The position numbers and the translations under genes were made by a program. Shown here piece after piece: positions 7,905 through 16,443 of a DNA stretch of 64,000 nt. The notes under the pieces were generated by a model. The model had not been told where the DNA came from, searched no databases, and was given only the letters and a program-made list of their open reading frames with translations. Every line of letters begins with the position of its first letter. Within the stretch, counting starts at the first letter, position 1. The DNA lies in the NCBI GenBank assembly GCA_045634325.1, contig JAZRAA010000016.1, positions 62,001-126,000 of the forward strand, read 5' to 3'. This DNA is from URNF01 sp045634325. Its GTDB lineage: Bacteria > Bacillota > Clostridia > Oscillospirales > Acutalibacteraceae.

Positions 7905-9350
7905 ATGAAAAAAATCATAGCCGCTTTTCTGGTTTGCTTGTTATTGATTTCCTCGATGCCGCTTGTGTATGCTGCGAGCGCAAACGTATCGGTAAAAGCC
8001 GATGCGACCACAGCTGCAGTAGGCAAAGAGGTAACGGTTTCCATAACCTATTCGTCCGATGTCGGCATCGGCTCGATTGATGCCTCGGTACAATATGACA
8101 GTTCGATTTTGGAGTATGTTTCTTCAAATGGCGCCGTAAACGGCGGCGCGGGCGTGTTAAAGATTTCCTATTTCGCCGTCAGTGCAACTGCTGATAAAAC
8201 GTATACGGTTCAGTTGAAGTTTAAGACCAAAGCCGTTGGAAGCAGTGCGGTGTCGGTTTCCACAAATTTGATTTGTGATGATGCGGACCAATCTCTCGGT
8301 ACACCGTCCGGTAGCACAAAAGTGAACGTGCAAAATCCCAAACTGTCGGATAATGCCGATTTGAAATCGCTGTATATATCGGCAGGCTCGTTGTCTCCTG
8401 CGTTTTCCGCAAAGGTGACGTCGTATGAGATTGTGATTCCGAATGCGGTGACGGTGCTGACGGTGAGCGCTACTGCCGCAGACGGCAACGCCGTTATCGC
8501 AGTAGAGGGAAGCAAAAACATGAAAGTGGGCAAAAACACCCGTGTTATCAAGGTTACCGCACCCAACGGTACGGTGAAAGCCTACACCTTAAACATCACC
8601 CGACAGGAAGCCACCGGCAATGAAGGCGGAGAAGTGAGCGGTGAACCCGAAACCGAAACCAACGAAGCGGCGGAGGTGACGGTGGGCGAGGATACCTTGT
8701 ATATCGCAACCGATTTTAAGGACGTTACGTTGCCGATGGGATACGAGCAGGTGCCGTTTACCGTCAACGAAAAAGAATTTCCGTCGGCGCAGGATAAAAA
8801 CCGCAACATCGTGTTGCTGTATCTGACCAATAAAGACGGTGAAAACGGCGCTTTTTACGTGTATAACACCACCAACATGACTTTTTCCGCGTTTAATTAT
8901 GCGACGGTATCCGCAGGTGTGTATGCCTTCGTAACCCCCGATAATACGCAGGGTGTGCCCGAAGGATTTACGCAGATGTTCATTCAAATCAATGAACAAA
9001 CGGTTTCCGCTTTTAGTTTCCCGCAAGCCGAAATGGCGGAATATTTCTTGGTGTATGCGTTGTCTCCGCAAGGAAATAAAGGCTGGTATGTTTACGACAG
9101 CAAAGAGGGCACGTTACAACGGTTTACCAACGCATCGCAAATCGCACCCGTTGTAGAGGAGCAACCGCTCGAAGAATCGGACGAAAACGTTGGTTTCTTT
9201 GGCAAAATCAAGGACGTATATCAAAACCTTTTGAATCGCTTTGGCGGTTTGCGGCTGGCGTTATTGGCGGTAGGCGCGGTTATTTTGATTGCCGCTTCGG
9301 TGGTGTTGATAGTGCTGCTGGCAAAACGTCCTCGCGGCTATAAACATTAA
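7905..9350 (+). CDS. Membrane-anchored single-cohesin protein with cadherin-like domain
   Basis: The 481-residue protein has a signal peptide (MKKIIAAFLVCLLLISSMP). A cohesin-like domain (about 25-145) follows, with GSIDASVQYDSSILEYVS and a later hydrophobic KISYFAVSA strand. Next come a cadherin-like beta-sandwich (about 150-230, DNADLKSLYISAGSLSPAF), a region of unknown fold, and a C-terminal membrane helix (LALLAVGAVILIAASVVLIV) with a basic tail. This topology displays one cohesin on the outer face of the membrane. AAAGGAGG precedes the start, 13 bases after the dockerin-bearing enzyme gene. The inference is that it tethers that enzyme to the cell surface; the cohesin type was not assigned. 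Confidence 0.82.
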   Translation: MKKIIAAFLVCLLLISSMPLVYAASANVSVKADATTAAVGKEVTVSITYSSDVGIGSIDASVQYDSSILEYVSSNGAVNGGAGVLKISYFAVSATADKTYTVQLKFKTKAVGSSAVSVSTNLICDDADQSLGTPSGSTKVNVQNPKLSDNADLKSLYISAGSLSPAFSAKVTSYEIVIPNAVTVLTVSATAADGNAVIAVEGSKNMKVGKNTRVIKVTAPNGTVKAYTLNITRQEATGNEGGEVSGEPETETNEAAEVTVGEDTLYIATDFKDVTLPMGYEQVPFTVNEKEFPSAQDKNRNIVLLYLTNKDGENGAFYVYNTTNMTFSAFNYATVSAGVYAFVTPDNTQGVPEGFTQMFIQINEQTVSAFSFPQAEMAEYFLVYALSPQGNKGWYVYDSKEGTLQRFTNASQIAPVVEEQPLEESDENVGFFGKIKDVYQNLLNRFGGLRLALLAVGAVILIAASVVLIVLLAKRPRGYKH

Positions 9351-9361
9351 AACAATAAAAA

Positions 9362-9397
9362 AACACCGCAGACGAGAAAACCTCGTCTGCGTTGTTT
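9362..9397. terminator. Bidirectional terminator between convergent genes
   Basis: A CGCAGACGAG/CTCGTCTGCG stem with loop AAAAC has A-rich sequence before and T-rich sequence after on both strands. It serves both the cohesin gene and the converging transketolase pair. Confidence 0.9.
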
Positions 9398-9410
9398 TCA
9401 TTTATATATC

Positions 9411-10358
9411 TTATTTTTTCATTGCAACAGCGGCTTTTGCTTTCGCCACGATATTTTCGGCGCAAAGACCAAACAGCGGCAACAAATCGAGCGCGGGACC
9501 GGATTTGCCGAAGGTGTCTTCTACACCTACACGCAACACCGGCACGGGCAAGGTTTCGCACAGTGTTTCTGCAACAGCACTGCCCAAACCACCGATGATG
9601 TTGTGTTCTTCAGCGGTGACAATCGCGCCGGTTTCTTTGGCAGCGGCAAGCAGAATATCTTTGTCAATCGGCTTGATGGTCGCCATGTTAATCACACGGG
9701 CGAAAATGCCTTCGTTTTTGAGTTGTTCGGCAGCTTTGAGTGCCTCGCCTACCATCAGACCGGTGGCGACGATGGTGACGTCGTTGCCCTGCACCAAGGT
9801 AACACCTTTGCCGATTTCAAATTGGTAATCTTCCTCAAATAATACCGGCACAGCCAGTCTGCCGAATCGCAAATATACCGGGCCGTCAATGGAGGCGGCA
9901 GCACGCACGGCTTTGCGCGCTTCGGTGTCGTCGGCGGGATTTAACACAACCATACCGGGGATAGAGCGCATCAACGCAATATCTTCACAGCACTGGTGTG
10001 TGGCGCCGTCTTCGCCGACCGAGATGCCGGCGTGCGTTGCACCGATTTTAACGTTCAAATGCGGATAGCCAATGGAGTTACGGATTTGTTCGAATGCTCT
10101 GCCTGCGGCAAACATGGCAAACGAAGATGCAAACACGGTTTTACCGGTAGCGGCAAGACCTGCCGCAATGCCCATCATATTGCCTTCTGCGATACCTGCG
10201 TTGATAAAACGTTCAGGGAACGCTTTTTGGAAAGTGGAGGTTTTGGTGGCGGCAGAAAGGTCGGCATCCAAAACGAACACATCGGGATTTTCTTTGCCCA
10301 GCGCGACCAGTTCGTTACCGTAACTGTCGCGGGTTGCGATTTTTTTCACGTCAGACAT
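9411..10358 (-). CDS. Transketolase, C-terminal (pyrimidine-binding) subunit
   Basis: This 315-residue protein matches the second half of transketolase. It has DADLSAATKTSTF near the start, the FINAGIAEGNMMGIAAGLA pyrimidine-binding segment with the conserved glutamate, and the C-terminal domain (VGEALKAAEQLKNEG). It pairs with the N-terminal subunit gene just upstream to rebuild the thiamine-diphosphate enzyme that moves two-carbon units in the pentose phosphate pathway. The start at 10358 (MSDVKKIATRDSYG) is chosen over the ATG at 10373 because GGGAGGG sits 6 bases before it and the other would overlap the previous gene. Confidence 0.93.
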   Translation of the reverse strand: MSDVKKIATRDSYGNELVALGKENPDVFVLDADLSAATKTSTFQKAFPERFINAGIAEGNMMGIAAGLAATGKTVFASSFAMFAAGRAFEQIRNSIGYPHLNVKIGATHAGISVGEDGATHQCCEDIALMRSIPGMVVLNPADDTEARKAVRAAASIDGPVYLRFGRLAVPVLFEEDYQFEIGKGVTLVQGNDVTIVATGLMVGEALKAAEQLKNEGIFARVINMATIKPIDKDILLAAAKETGAIVTAEEHNIIGGLGSAVAETLCETLPVPVLRVGVEDTFGKSGPALDLLPLFGLCAENIVAKAKAAVAMKK

Positions 10359-10360
10359 GC

Positions 10361-11203
10361 TCAACCCTCCCATTCTGCCAATTTGGCATCCAGTTCTGCC
10401 AAGGCGCGTTCCATTTCTTCTGCATTGGGCGCTTTACCGTGCCAACCAACGTTGTTTTCCATGAAAGACACGCCTTTGCCTTTCACACTCTTTTGAACAA
10501 TGGCGGTGGGCTTGTCTTTAACAGTTTTTGCTTCGGCGAGCGCCGCTTCGATTTGGTCAAAATCGTGTGCGTCGATTTGAATGACGTGGAAACCGAACGC
10601 TTCAAACTTTTCGGGGATGGGGTAGGGAGAGTTCACGGTATCAATGGAGCCGTCAATCTGCAAGTTATTGTTATCCACGATTACACACAGATTATCCAGC
10701 TTTTTATGAGAGGCAAACATGGCCGCTTCCCACACCTGTCCTTCTTGGATTTCACCGTCACCCAGCAGGGTATAAACGCGGAAATCTTTTTGGGACAGTT
10801 TGGCACTCAGCGCCATACCTACCGCCGCCGAGACACCTTGTCCGAGCGAACCGGTGGACATATCCACGCCGGGTACGTGTTTCATATCGGGATGTCCCTG
10901 CAAAATGGACCCGATGTGACGCAGGGTGCAAATTAAATCTTCGGAAAAATATCCGCGCACTGCCAAGGCGCCGTATAAACCGGGCGCGGCGTGTCCTTTA
11001 GACAGCACCAAACGGTCTCTGTCTTCCCAATCGGGTTGTTCGGGGTTGATACGCATCTCTTTAAAATATAAGTATGCCAGCATATCTGCAATCGACATCG
11101 AGCCGCCCGGATGACCGCTTTTCGCGTGGAAAGTACCGGTTATCACGTGTTTACGTATGCGGGTCGCCGCAATTGACAGTTGCTTTTTCTCGCACAAATC
11201 CAT
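10361..11203 (-). CDS. Transketolase, N-terminal (diphosphate-binding) subunit
   Basis: The 280-residue protein carries the thiamine-diphosphate region of transketolase: GHPGGSMS near residue 34, the GLLG-type loop YTLLGDGEIQEGQVWEA, and DNNNLQIDG. With the downstream gene it makes a split transketolase, common in Firmicutes and Thermotogae. Two in-frame ATGs (11209 and 11203) follow AAAGGAG; the second has the better 9-base spacing and is used. The frame extends further upstream but that part has no transketolase character. Confidence 0.93.
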   Translation of the reverse strand: MDLCEKKQLSIAATRIRKHVITGTFHAKSGHPGGSMSIADMLAYLYFKEMRINPEQPDWEDRDRLVLSKGHAAPGLYGALAVRGYFSEDLICTLRHIGSILQGHPDMKHVPGVDMSTGSLGQGVSAAVGMALSAKLSQKDFRVYTLLGDGEIQEGQVWEAAMFASHKKLDNLCVIVDNNNLQIDGSIDTVNSPYPIPEKFEAFGFHVIQIDAHDFDQIEAALAEAKTVKDKPTAIVQKSVKGKGVSFMENNVGWHGKAPNAEEMERALAELDAKLAEWEG

Positions 11204-11309
11204 TCCCATAAACTCCTTTTTTTTACAATTACATGCACAGTATAGCACACCTTGACGACAATTACCAGTATAAATATAGGAAAAATTAAAAAAGTTCATA
11301 AAATAGCAG

Positions 11310-11338
11310 TGGACAAGCAGTGGTTTATTTGTTATACT
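11310..11338 (+). promoter_or_regulatory. SigA-like promoter for the PrsA-like lipoprotein
   Basis: TGGACA and TATACT are spaced by 17 bases, ending 37 bases before the start codon. Confidence 0.65.
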
Positions 11339-11375
11339 GTGTGAGATAGGAATTTCCGTCAAGGAGGATATGGAA

Positions 11376-12443
11376 ATGAAAATATTGAAAAAAATGCTGT
11401 GCGTTGTGTGCGCAGTGCTGATGTTGTGCGGTTTGGTCGGTTGCTCCACCCCGGAAAATGCGATGACGGTGGACGGAAAAGTGTATTCGACCGGCGAATA
11501 TCTGGCATATTTGTTGGATGCATTCCAACAGGTGTACTATAACGGCAGCCTTTATTACTATGAGCAACAGGGTGTTGATGTTTGGTCGCAGACGTTTACT
11601 TATGACAGCCAACAGTTGACGCTGGACGAATACATAAAAGCGATGACGGTGGACACCATTGTGCGCCAAAAAGCTTTGGAAAACATGATGGAAGAAGCGG
11701 GCGTGCAACCCAGCGAAGAGACCACCAAGAGCACGCAAGAAACGCTGGATAGCATTGACGAAGCGTCGGTTTTGGCGTTTGGCGTGAGCAAAGAGAATTA
11801 TGCCAAGATGGCAATGGCGTATTATCGCAACGAATTGTCGCTGTTCTTGTCTCGCTATGACAAAGACGGCACCACTCCCGTTGCGGAAGAGGATATCCGC
11901 AACTTCTTCGACGAAAACTATTTGAGCTTTAAAATGATTTCGGTCGAATTGATGAAAGATAACAAGGAAATGTCTGCCGATGAGCAGAAAAAAGAGACTG
12001 AAAAACTGGAGAAATATCTCCAGATGTATAACGACGGCAAGAGCTTTAATGAAGTGATTGCACAGTACAACTATGACACCAGCACTTCCAGCACCAAAAA
12101 GCTGGAAACACTCACCGACAAGGACACCCGTCAGGATTTGGATGCTTCCAGTTACAGTGATACCAAATTGACCGATGCGGTCAAAACGGTGGCTGAAGGA
12201 GAAGCCAAGCTGGTGACCTACAAAGCAAACGGCACAACTTTGACTGCGGCAATCATTCTACGTCTTGACCCCGAAGAGGGCGAGGGCTATGAAAACGCTT
12301 TTGCAGACAGCCGTCAGAGCGTTTTGATGGGCATCAAATATGAAGAATTCAACAAAGACGTGGAAAAGGTAGCAAACGCACTGGAATATGAAGTAAACAA
12401 GCGTGCGTACAAAATGTGCAACCCCAAAAATTTCTTGAAGTAA
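11376..12443 (+). CDS. SurA/PrsA-like lipoprotein, possible extracytoplasmic foldase
   Basis: The lipoprotein signal ends in GLVGC (cysteine near residue 23). The long helical body reads like the chaperone arms of SurA/PrsA: VDTIVRQKALENMMEEAGV near the front and a parvulin-position segment (ISVELMKDNKEMSADEQKK...) near residues 190-290. It would assist folding of exported proteins outside the membrane. Catalytic parvulin residues could not be confirmed, so it may be a chaperone without isomerase activity. The second ATG (11376) is used because AGGAGG is only 2 bases from the first. A strong terminator follows. Confidence 0.72.
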   Translation: MKILKKMLCVVCAVLMLCGLVGCSTPENAMTVDGKVYSTGEYLAYLLDAFQQVYYNGSLYYYEQQGVDVWSQTFTYDSQQLTLDEYIKAMTVDTIVRQKALENMMEEAGVQPSEETTKSTQETLDSIDEASVLAFGVSKENYAKMAMAYYRNELSLFLSRYDKDGTTPVAEEDIRNFFDENYLSFKMISVELMKDNKEMSADEQKKETEKLEKYLQMYNDGKSFNEVIAQYNYDTSTSSTKKLETLTDKDTRQDLDASSYSDTKLTDAVKTVAEGEAKLVTYKANGTTLTAAIILRLDPEEGEGYENAFADSRQSVLMGIKYEEFNKDVEKVANALEYEVNKRAYKMCNPKNFLK

Positions 12444-12450
12444 AACAAAC

Positions 12451-12489
12451 AAGCACCATTCGGCGTTCGCCGAATGGTGCTTTTGTTTT
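12451..12489. terminator. Terminator between convergent genes
   Basis: A 14-15-bp perfect stem (AAGCACCATTCGGC and complement) around a TTCG-type loop is followed by TTTTGTTTTA. It overlaps the stop codon of the small gene on the other strand. Confidence 0.9.
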
Positions 12490-12682
12490 ATAAATCGTCT
12501 GCATCTTGTACGGGTGCACTGCCGTCTGCCGCCGTGCCGGTGTAACTGCCGTCCACATCTGACGGTATACCGTTCAGGCTTTGTTCCCGCATGATGGTGT
12601 TGTCCGCTGCGATGAGCGGTTCTACTACGTGCAACGGTTTTTCGTTCTTGCGTTTTGGTGTTTCAATTTTTCGTTTTTCCAT
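12488..12682 (-). CDS. Small hypothetical protein
   Basis: A 64-residue protein with a very basic first 16 residues (MEKRKIETPKRKNEK) and an acidic tail (SAPVQDADDL). It has GGAGGGA 5-6 bases before the ATG and lies 28 bases after the LysM-GH18 gene on the same strand, so it is probably in that transcript. There is no recognised domain. The charge split could suit a protein that binds nucleic acid or spore components, but this is a guess. Confidence 0.55.
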   Translation of the reverse strand: MEKRKIETPKRKNEKPLHVVEPLIAADNTIMREQSLNGIPSDVDGSYTGTAADGSAPVQDADDL

Positions 12683-12710
12683 ACATATCCCTCCGCACAC
12701 AGTGTGTGCG

Positions 12711-13988
12711 TTATTCCACGATTTTATACATGGCGTTGAGCACCATAAAATTGGCGGTTGCACGCCGCATGGCATCCCAAAATCCCACCCCGGTCAAGCC
12801 ATATTCGGTGGGCAGAGCAAGGCGAGCGGCGATACTGCGTGGGTCTTCAAACCAAACCTCGTGCGCACGCCCTTGTTCGTCCGTATAATAAAAATAAGGC
12901 GATTGCGCCGTTTGGTCATATTGGATTTCAGCGCCGTATCGTACCGCTAACGCCACCGCTTGTTCGGTGGAAAGTGATTGCGCACGGGAAACGCCTTTCA
13001 CAAACGGCAGTGTCCAGTCATAGCCGTAGTTGGGTGCTCCCAGAAAAATTTTTTCGGCAGGTATTTCGGTTAAGGCATATTCCACCACCCGTCGCACGCT
13101 CGGTAACGGTGCCACCGCCATGGGAGGGCCGTAGGTATATCCCCATTCGTATGTCATCAACAATACGTAATCTACCGCTGCCCCCACCGCCGCATAGTTG
13201 TGTCCTTGGTATAAAAGCCCCGGTTGGTCGGCGGAGGTTTTGGGGGCGAGTGCGCTGAACAAAACACGGTCGATAGTTTCCAGTTGCAATCGTAACCGAC
13301 TCAAAAAATCGCCGTAGGCAAGCGCATCTTCCGGTAAAATGAATTCAAAATCCACATCCGCACCGGCATACCCCTTTTCTTGTACGGTACGCACAATTTC
13401 CGCAATCAGCACGTCTCCTGCGGCGGTGTCGGCAAGCACTGCATGGGAGAGTGCGTTGCTGAAAACCCCTTGTGCCGTGAGTGTGGAAACGTGCATCAGC
13501 GGCAGCGTGCCGTAATCCAGTGCGGTTTCCACCAAAAATGTATCATCCAGCGGGACGAGAGCGCCTTCCGGTGTGAAGCCGTAGGTAAACGGCGCCAAAT
13601 AGGTCAGATACGGTAAAGTAAACCGCAACAAACTGTCTTCAATGAACGGATACGCATACGAATTGGTTTGTAAAAAAGCGGTGGGTTGGTCATCAAATGC
13701 GATAACCAGTGTTTGACCGGGATAAATACGGGGGAGACCGCCTAAAATGGGGTTGTTGCGGTATAATTGTCGCACCGTGATACCGTATTGAGAAGCAATA
13801 GTGGTGACCGTATCCCCCGATGCAACTGTATGGGTGCGCGCGGCGGTCAAAATGACCAGTGCTTGCCCGACTGCAAGGGCGCTGTTCGGCTGTAAACCGT
13901 TTTCGGCGGCTAAGCGGGACAACGGCACGCCGTATCTCGCCGCAATGGAAAACAGTGTTTGCCCCGCCGTAACCGTATGAATTTGCAT
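12711..13988 (-). CDS. LysM-LysM-GH18 enzyme of the YaaH/SleL spore-cortex type
   Basis: The 425-residue protein begins directly with a LysM repeat (residues 2-46, HTVTAGQTLFSIAARYGVPL). A second LysM follows (about 53-97), then a GH18 barrel. The catalytic motif is AGADVDFEFI near residue 213, with the acid glutamate as the last charged residue. The barrel also contains LLMTYEWGYTYGPP. There is no signal peptide, as in YaaH/SleL, which are placed on spores and hydrolyse cortex muropeptides. The gene supports a spore-forming host. It could also be a general N-acetylglucosaminidase. Confidence 0.88.
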   Translation of the reverse strand: MQIHTVTAGQTLFSIAARYGVPLSRLAAENGLQPNSALAVGQALVILTAARTHTVASGDTVTTIASQYGITVRQLYRNNPILGGLPRIYPGQTLVIAFDDQPTAFLQTNSYAYPFIEDSLLRFTLPYLTYLAPFTYGFTPEGALVPLDDTFLVETALDYGTLPLMHVSTLTAQGVFSNALSHAVLADTAAGDVLIAEIVRTVQEKGYAGADVDFEFILPEDALAYGDFLSRLRLQLETIDRVLFSALAPKTSADQPGLLYQGHNYAAVGAAVDYVLLMTYEWGYTYGPPMAVAPLPSVRRVVEYALTEIPAEKIFLGAPNYGYDWTLPFVKGVSRAQSLSTEQAVALAVRYGAEIQYDQTAQSPYFYYTDEQGRAHEVWFEDPRSIAARLALPTEYGLTGVGFWDAMRRATANFMVLNAMYKIVE

Positions 13989-14021
13989 ATTACCACCTCA
14001 AAGCAGTATATGAAAAAATAA

Positions 14022-14068
14022 AAAAAGAATACCCCATCATTCGCCATTGACGAAAAGGGGTATTCTTT
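14022..14068 (-). terminator. Terminator after the small lipoprotein gene
   Basis: AAAGAATACCCC pairs with GGGGTATTCTTT across a 21-base loop. It lies just past the stop of the next minus-strand gene. Confidence 0.75.
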
Positions 14069-14074
14069 CATTCG

Positions 14075-14392
14075 TTACGGGGTTTTTCTGTCGCCTTGAC
14101 TGCCCGGCAGGACGTCTTCCACCAAATCTCTGGCATCATCCATCATGCGGTTGCCGCTGGTAGCAGCGGTTTGCGGGGTGGTGGAGGAGGTGGTGGCAGA
14201 GGTGGTGGCGTTTTTCGAGGAAGAGGTAGACGAAACAGTGGTAGACGAAGTTAAGGTGGTAGATTTGGATTTATCGCCTACCTTGCCATCGTCACCGGTA
14301 TCTTCTGCGCCTTTTCCTTCACCGCAACCCGTAAATACGAGCAACATGGAAAGTAACAAGCCGACACATGCTAACGAAAAACGTTTTTTCAT
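14075..14392 (-). CDS. Ser/Thr-rich small lipoprotein
   Basis: The 105-residue protein has a lipoprotein signal (LLVFTGC, cysteine at residue 23). A low-complexity Ser/Thr linker follows, then a short acidic/basic C-terminal segment (MMDDARDLVEDVLPG). It has no catalytic domain. Short proteins of this layout are common in Clostridia, but their role is unknown. Ribosome site GGGAG lies before the ATG. Confidence 0.7.
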   Translation of the reverse strand: MKKRFSLACVGLLLSMLLVFTGCGEGKGAEDTGDDGKVGDKSKSTTLTSSTTVSSTSSSKNATTSATTSSTTPQTAATSGNRMMDDARDLVEDVLPGSQGDRKTP

Positions 14393-14478
14393 GAAAACAC
14401 TCCCTTTCTATTGCATTAGGATACATTCCGTATCCTATCGGTAGTTTTTCCGAAAAACGCATTTCAATTATAGGTTAT

Positions 14479-14805
14479 TTATGGGGTCGACGTGGGTGCT
14501 GTAAACGAAATGTATTGACCGCTGATATATCCGAAACCGTCACCGAAACGAATTTGATACCAGTCACCGTTTTTGCCGAGAATTTCCACTTTTTCACCGA
14601 AATTGATGCCGCCGATAATTTCCGCTTTCAAGTTCGCCTCGCCGCGCACCCGCATGGAATCGGCGGTAATATAACCGAATTGCGGCAGAGGAGCGGTAGT
14701 TTTAACGGTTGTGTTGGAGGTCGCATCGGCGTTGTTTTGCGGTGCGGTGCAGCCGACGGCGGTCAGCAAAACCGCGGTAGCCAAAATCAGACAAATGTAT
14801 TTCAT
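14479..14805 (-). CDS. SH3b-domain lipoprotein
   Basis: This 108-residue protein has a lipobox (TAVGC) and a single bacterial SH3 domain from about residue 48: ITADSMRVRGEANLKAEIIGG...GDWYQIRFGDGFGYISGQYI. SH3b modules bind cell-wall peptides. With no catalytic domain it may act as a wall-binding anchor or sensor. The start at 14805 has AAGGAG upstream and gives a proper signal peptide. Confidence 0.8.
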   Translation of the reverse strand: MKYICLILATAVLLTAVGCTAPQNNADATSNTTVKTTAPLPQFGYITADSMRVRGEANLKAEIIGGINFGEKVEILGKNGDWYQIRFGDGFGYISGQYISFTAPTSTP

Positions 14806-14910
14806 AAAAGCTCCTTCTGATAATCGATATAGTATGTACTTACAGTGTAGCATATATACTGTCGAAAACACAACTTTTTTATGTAAAAAATCAGCAAATC
14901 ACAAAAACAC

Positions 14911-14939
14911 TTGCAGTGGCGCACTTTTTTTGGTATAGT
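14911..14939 (+). promoter_or_regulatory. SigA-like promoter for nrdR
   Basis: TTGCAG and TATAGT spaced by 17 bases, ending 36 bases before the nrdR start. Confidence 0.6.
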
Positions 14940-14975
14940 TTAGAAAAGATTGTTATTTGTTGGGAGGCAGTGCCG

Positions 14976-15434
14976 ATGAAATGTCCTTTTTGCGGATTTG
15001 AAGAAAGTAAAGTGGTGGATTCCCGTTCCACCGATGACAGCAAGCGTATTCGCCGCCGCAGAGAATGTCTGCAGTGCGCCAAACGCTTTACCACGTATGA
15101 AATCATCGAGCAGGTGCCGATTGTGGTGGTCAAAAAGGACAAATCACGTGAGGTGTTTGACCGTGCGAAATTGCTTGCCGGTTTGTTGCGCGCTTGTGAA
15201 AAACGGCAGGTGTCGTTGAGCGTTTTGGAAAAAGCGGTGGATGAAATCGAAACGCAATTACAAAATTCGCTCGACGGTGAGGTCACCAGCGATAAAATCG
15301 GTGAATATGCGATGGAAAAATTGATGGCAATCGACCATGTGGCATATGTTCGTTTTGCTTCGGTATATCGTCAGTTTAAAGACATTGCTTCGTTCCACGA
15401 AGCCATCAATAAATTGCTCAGCGAGGACAATTAA
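14976..15434 (+). CDS. nrdR: Transcriptional repressor NrdR
   Basis: The 152-residue protein has the NrdR zinc ribbon (MKCPFCGFEESKVVDSR...ECLQCAKRFTTYE) followed by the ATP-cone (VVKKDKSREVFDRAKLLAGLLRA). It senses dATP/ATP and represses ribonucleotide reductase genes. Length and residues are typical. The start is set by the CPFCG motif and GGGAGG upstream. The next gene begins 1 base after its stop. Confidence 0.97.
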   Translation: MKCPFCGFEESKVVDSRSTDDSKRIRRRRECLQCAKRFTTYEIIEQVPIVVVKKDKSREVFDRAKLLAGLLRACEKRQVSLSVLEKAVDEIETQLQNSLDGEVTSDKIGEYAMEKLMAIDHVAYVRFASVYRQFKDIASFHEAINKLLSEDN

Positions 15435-15435
15435 A

Positions 15436-16443
15436 TTGTTAAAACACGGTAAAAAAACAGCATACGGAAAAGTATGCGGCAGAATTGCCGCTGTGGTCGG
15501 CGTCACGCTCTTAGCGGTGGCGGCGGCCTTTTTCGGCGCTACGGCGGTTATCAGCTTTGGCCCGTCTGCACACGCTCGTGGGTTGTTTGTCACTACCGTG
15601 ATGGAAACCAGTGCGGCAAAATTTTTGGCGCAAATGTATTTTTCGGATGAGGAAATCGAAACTATCCGCCAACAAAACGCGGTTATTGAAGCAGATTTGC
15701 AGACAGATGATACGGAACTGGATGTCACGCCCGTTGACCCGCAAACGCCGTCCTTGGTAATAGAGGACGTTGTGGGCGCTACTTTCAAGGGCAAAATGAT
15801 GCTCATCAAAGACCCTAAACGTGTATACGTCGGCACGTTACCCGCATACGACGGTTCGGACGGCAAAACGCTGGATGAATTCGTGAAAATCAACGGTGCG
15901 GTTGCGGGTATCAATGCGGGCGGTTTTGAAGATGAACAAGGTTTTGGAAACGGCGGTACGCCTATCGGGTATGTCATCCACGACGGTGAATTGAAATTCG
16001 GCAGCGCCACCACCGGCGGCACGGTGGTGGGTTTTGACCGAAGCGGCAAATTGATTGTGGGGTATATGACCGCCGCGCAGGCGCTGGAAAAAGGAATTTG
16101 TGAAGCGGTGACGTTTGGTCCTGTGCTGGTCGCCAACGGCGAAGGTGCGCCGGTTGCGGGAACGGGCGGCGGCTTGAATCCTCGTACCGCCATTGGACAA
16201 CGTGCGGACGGCACCGTACTGCTTTTGGTCATTGACGGCAGACAGTCGCACAGCCTGGGCGCCAGTTATAAGGATTGCCGCGACGTGATGTTGCAATATG
16301 GCGCAGTTAATGCAGCCAATTTGGACGGCGGCTCGTCCACGCTGATGATTCATAATGGTGAACATGTCAATTTTTGCGCCAGTCTTTACGGCTCGCGTTT
16401 TTTGCCCACCGCATTTTTGGTGCGAGAGGAGGCAACACAATGA
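15436..16443 (+). CDS. Exported phosphodiester glycosidase (NAGPA-like) domain protein
   Basis: Starting at a TTG with GAGG 9 bases upstream, the 335-residue protein has one N-terminal membrane segment (VVGVTLLAVAAAFFGATAV). A NAGPA-type phosphodiester glycosidase domain follows. Family marks are VAGINAGGF, GFGPVLV-like VTFGPVLVANG, LLLVIDGRQ and the C-terminal NLDGGSSTLM. The family removes phosphate-linked sugars, and a role in exopolysaccharide or teichoic-acid processing is plausible. A longer frame exists but overlaps nrdR and has no ribosome site. Translation is probably coupled to nrdR. Confidence 0.82.
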   Translation: MLKHGKKTAYGKVCGRIAAVVGVTLLAVAAAFFGATAVISFGPSAHARGLFVTTVMETSAAKFLAQMYFSDEEIETIRQQNAVIEADLQTDDTELDVTPVDPQTPSLVIEDVVGATFKGKMMLIKDPKRVYVGTLPAYDGSDGKTLDEFVKINGAVAGINAGGFEDEQGFGNGGTPIGYVIHDGELKFGSATTGGTVVGFDRSGKLIVGYMTAAQALEKGICEAVTFGPVLVANGEGAPVAGTGGGLNPRTAIGQRADGTVLLLVIDGRQSHSLGASYKDCRDVMLQYGAVNAANLDGGSSTLMIHNGEHVNFCASLYGSRFLPTAFLVREEATQ

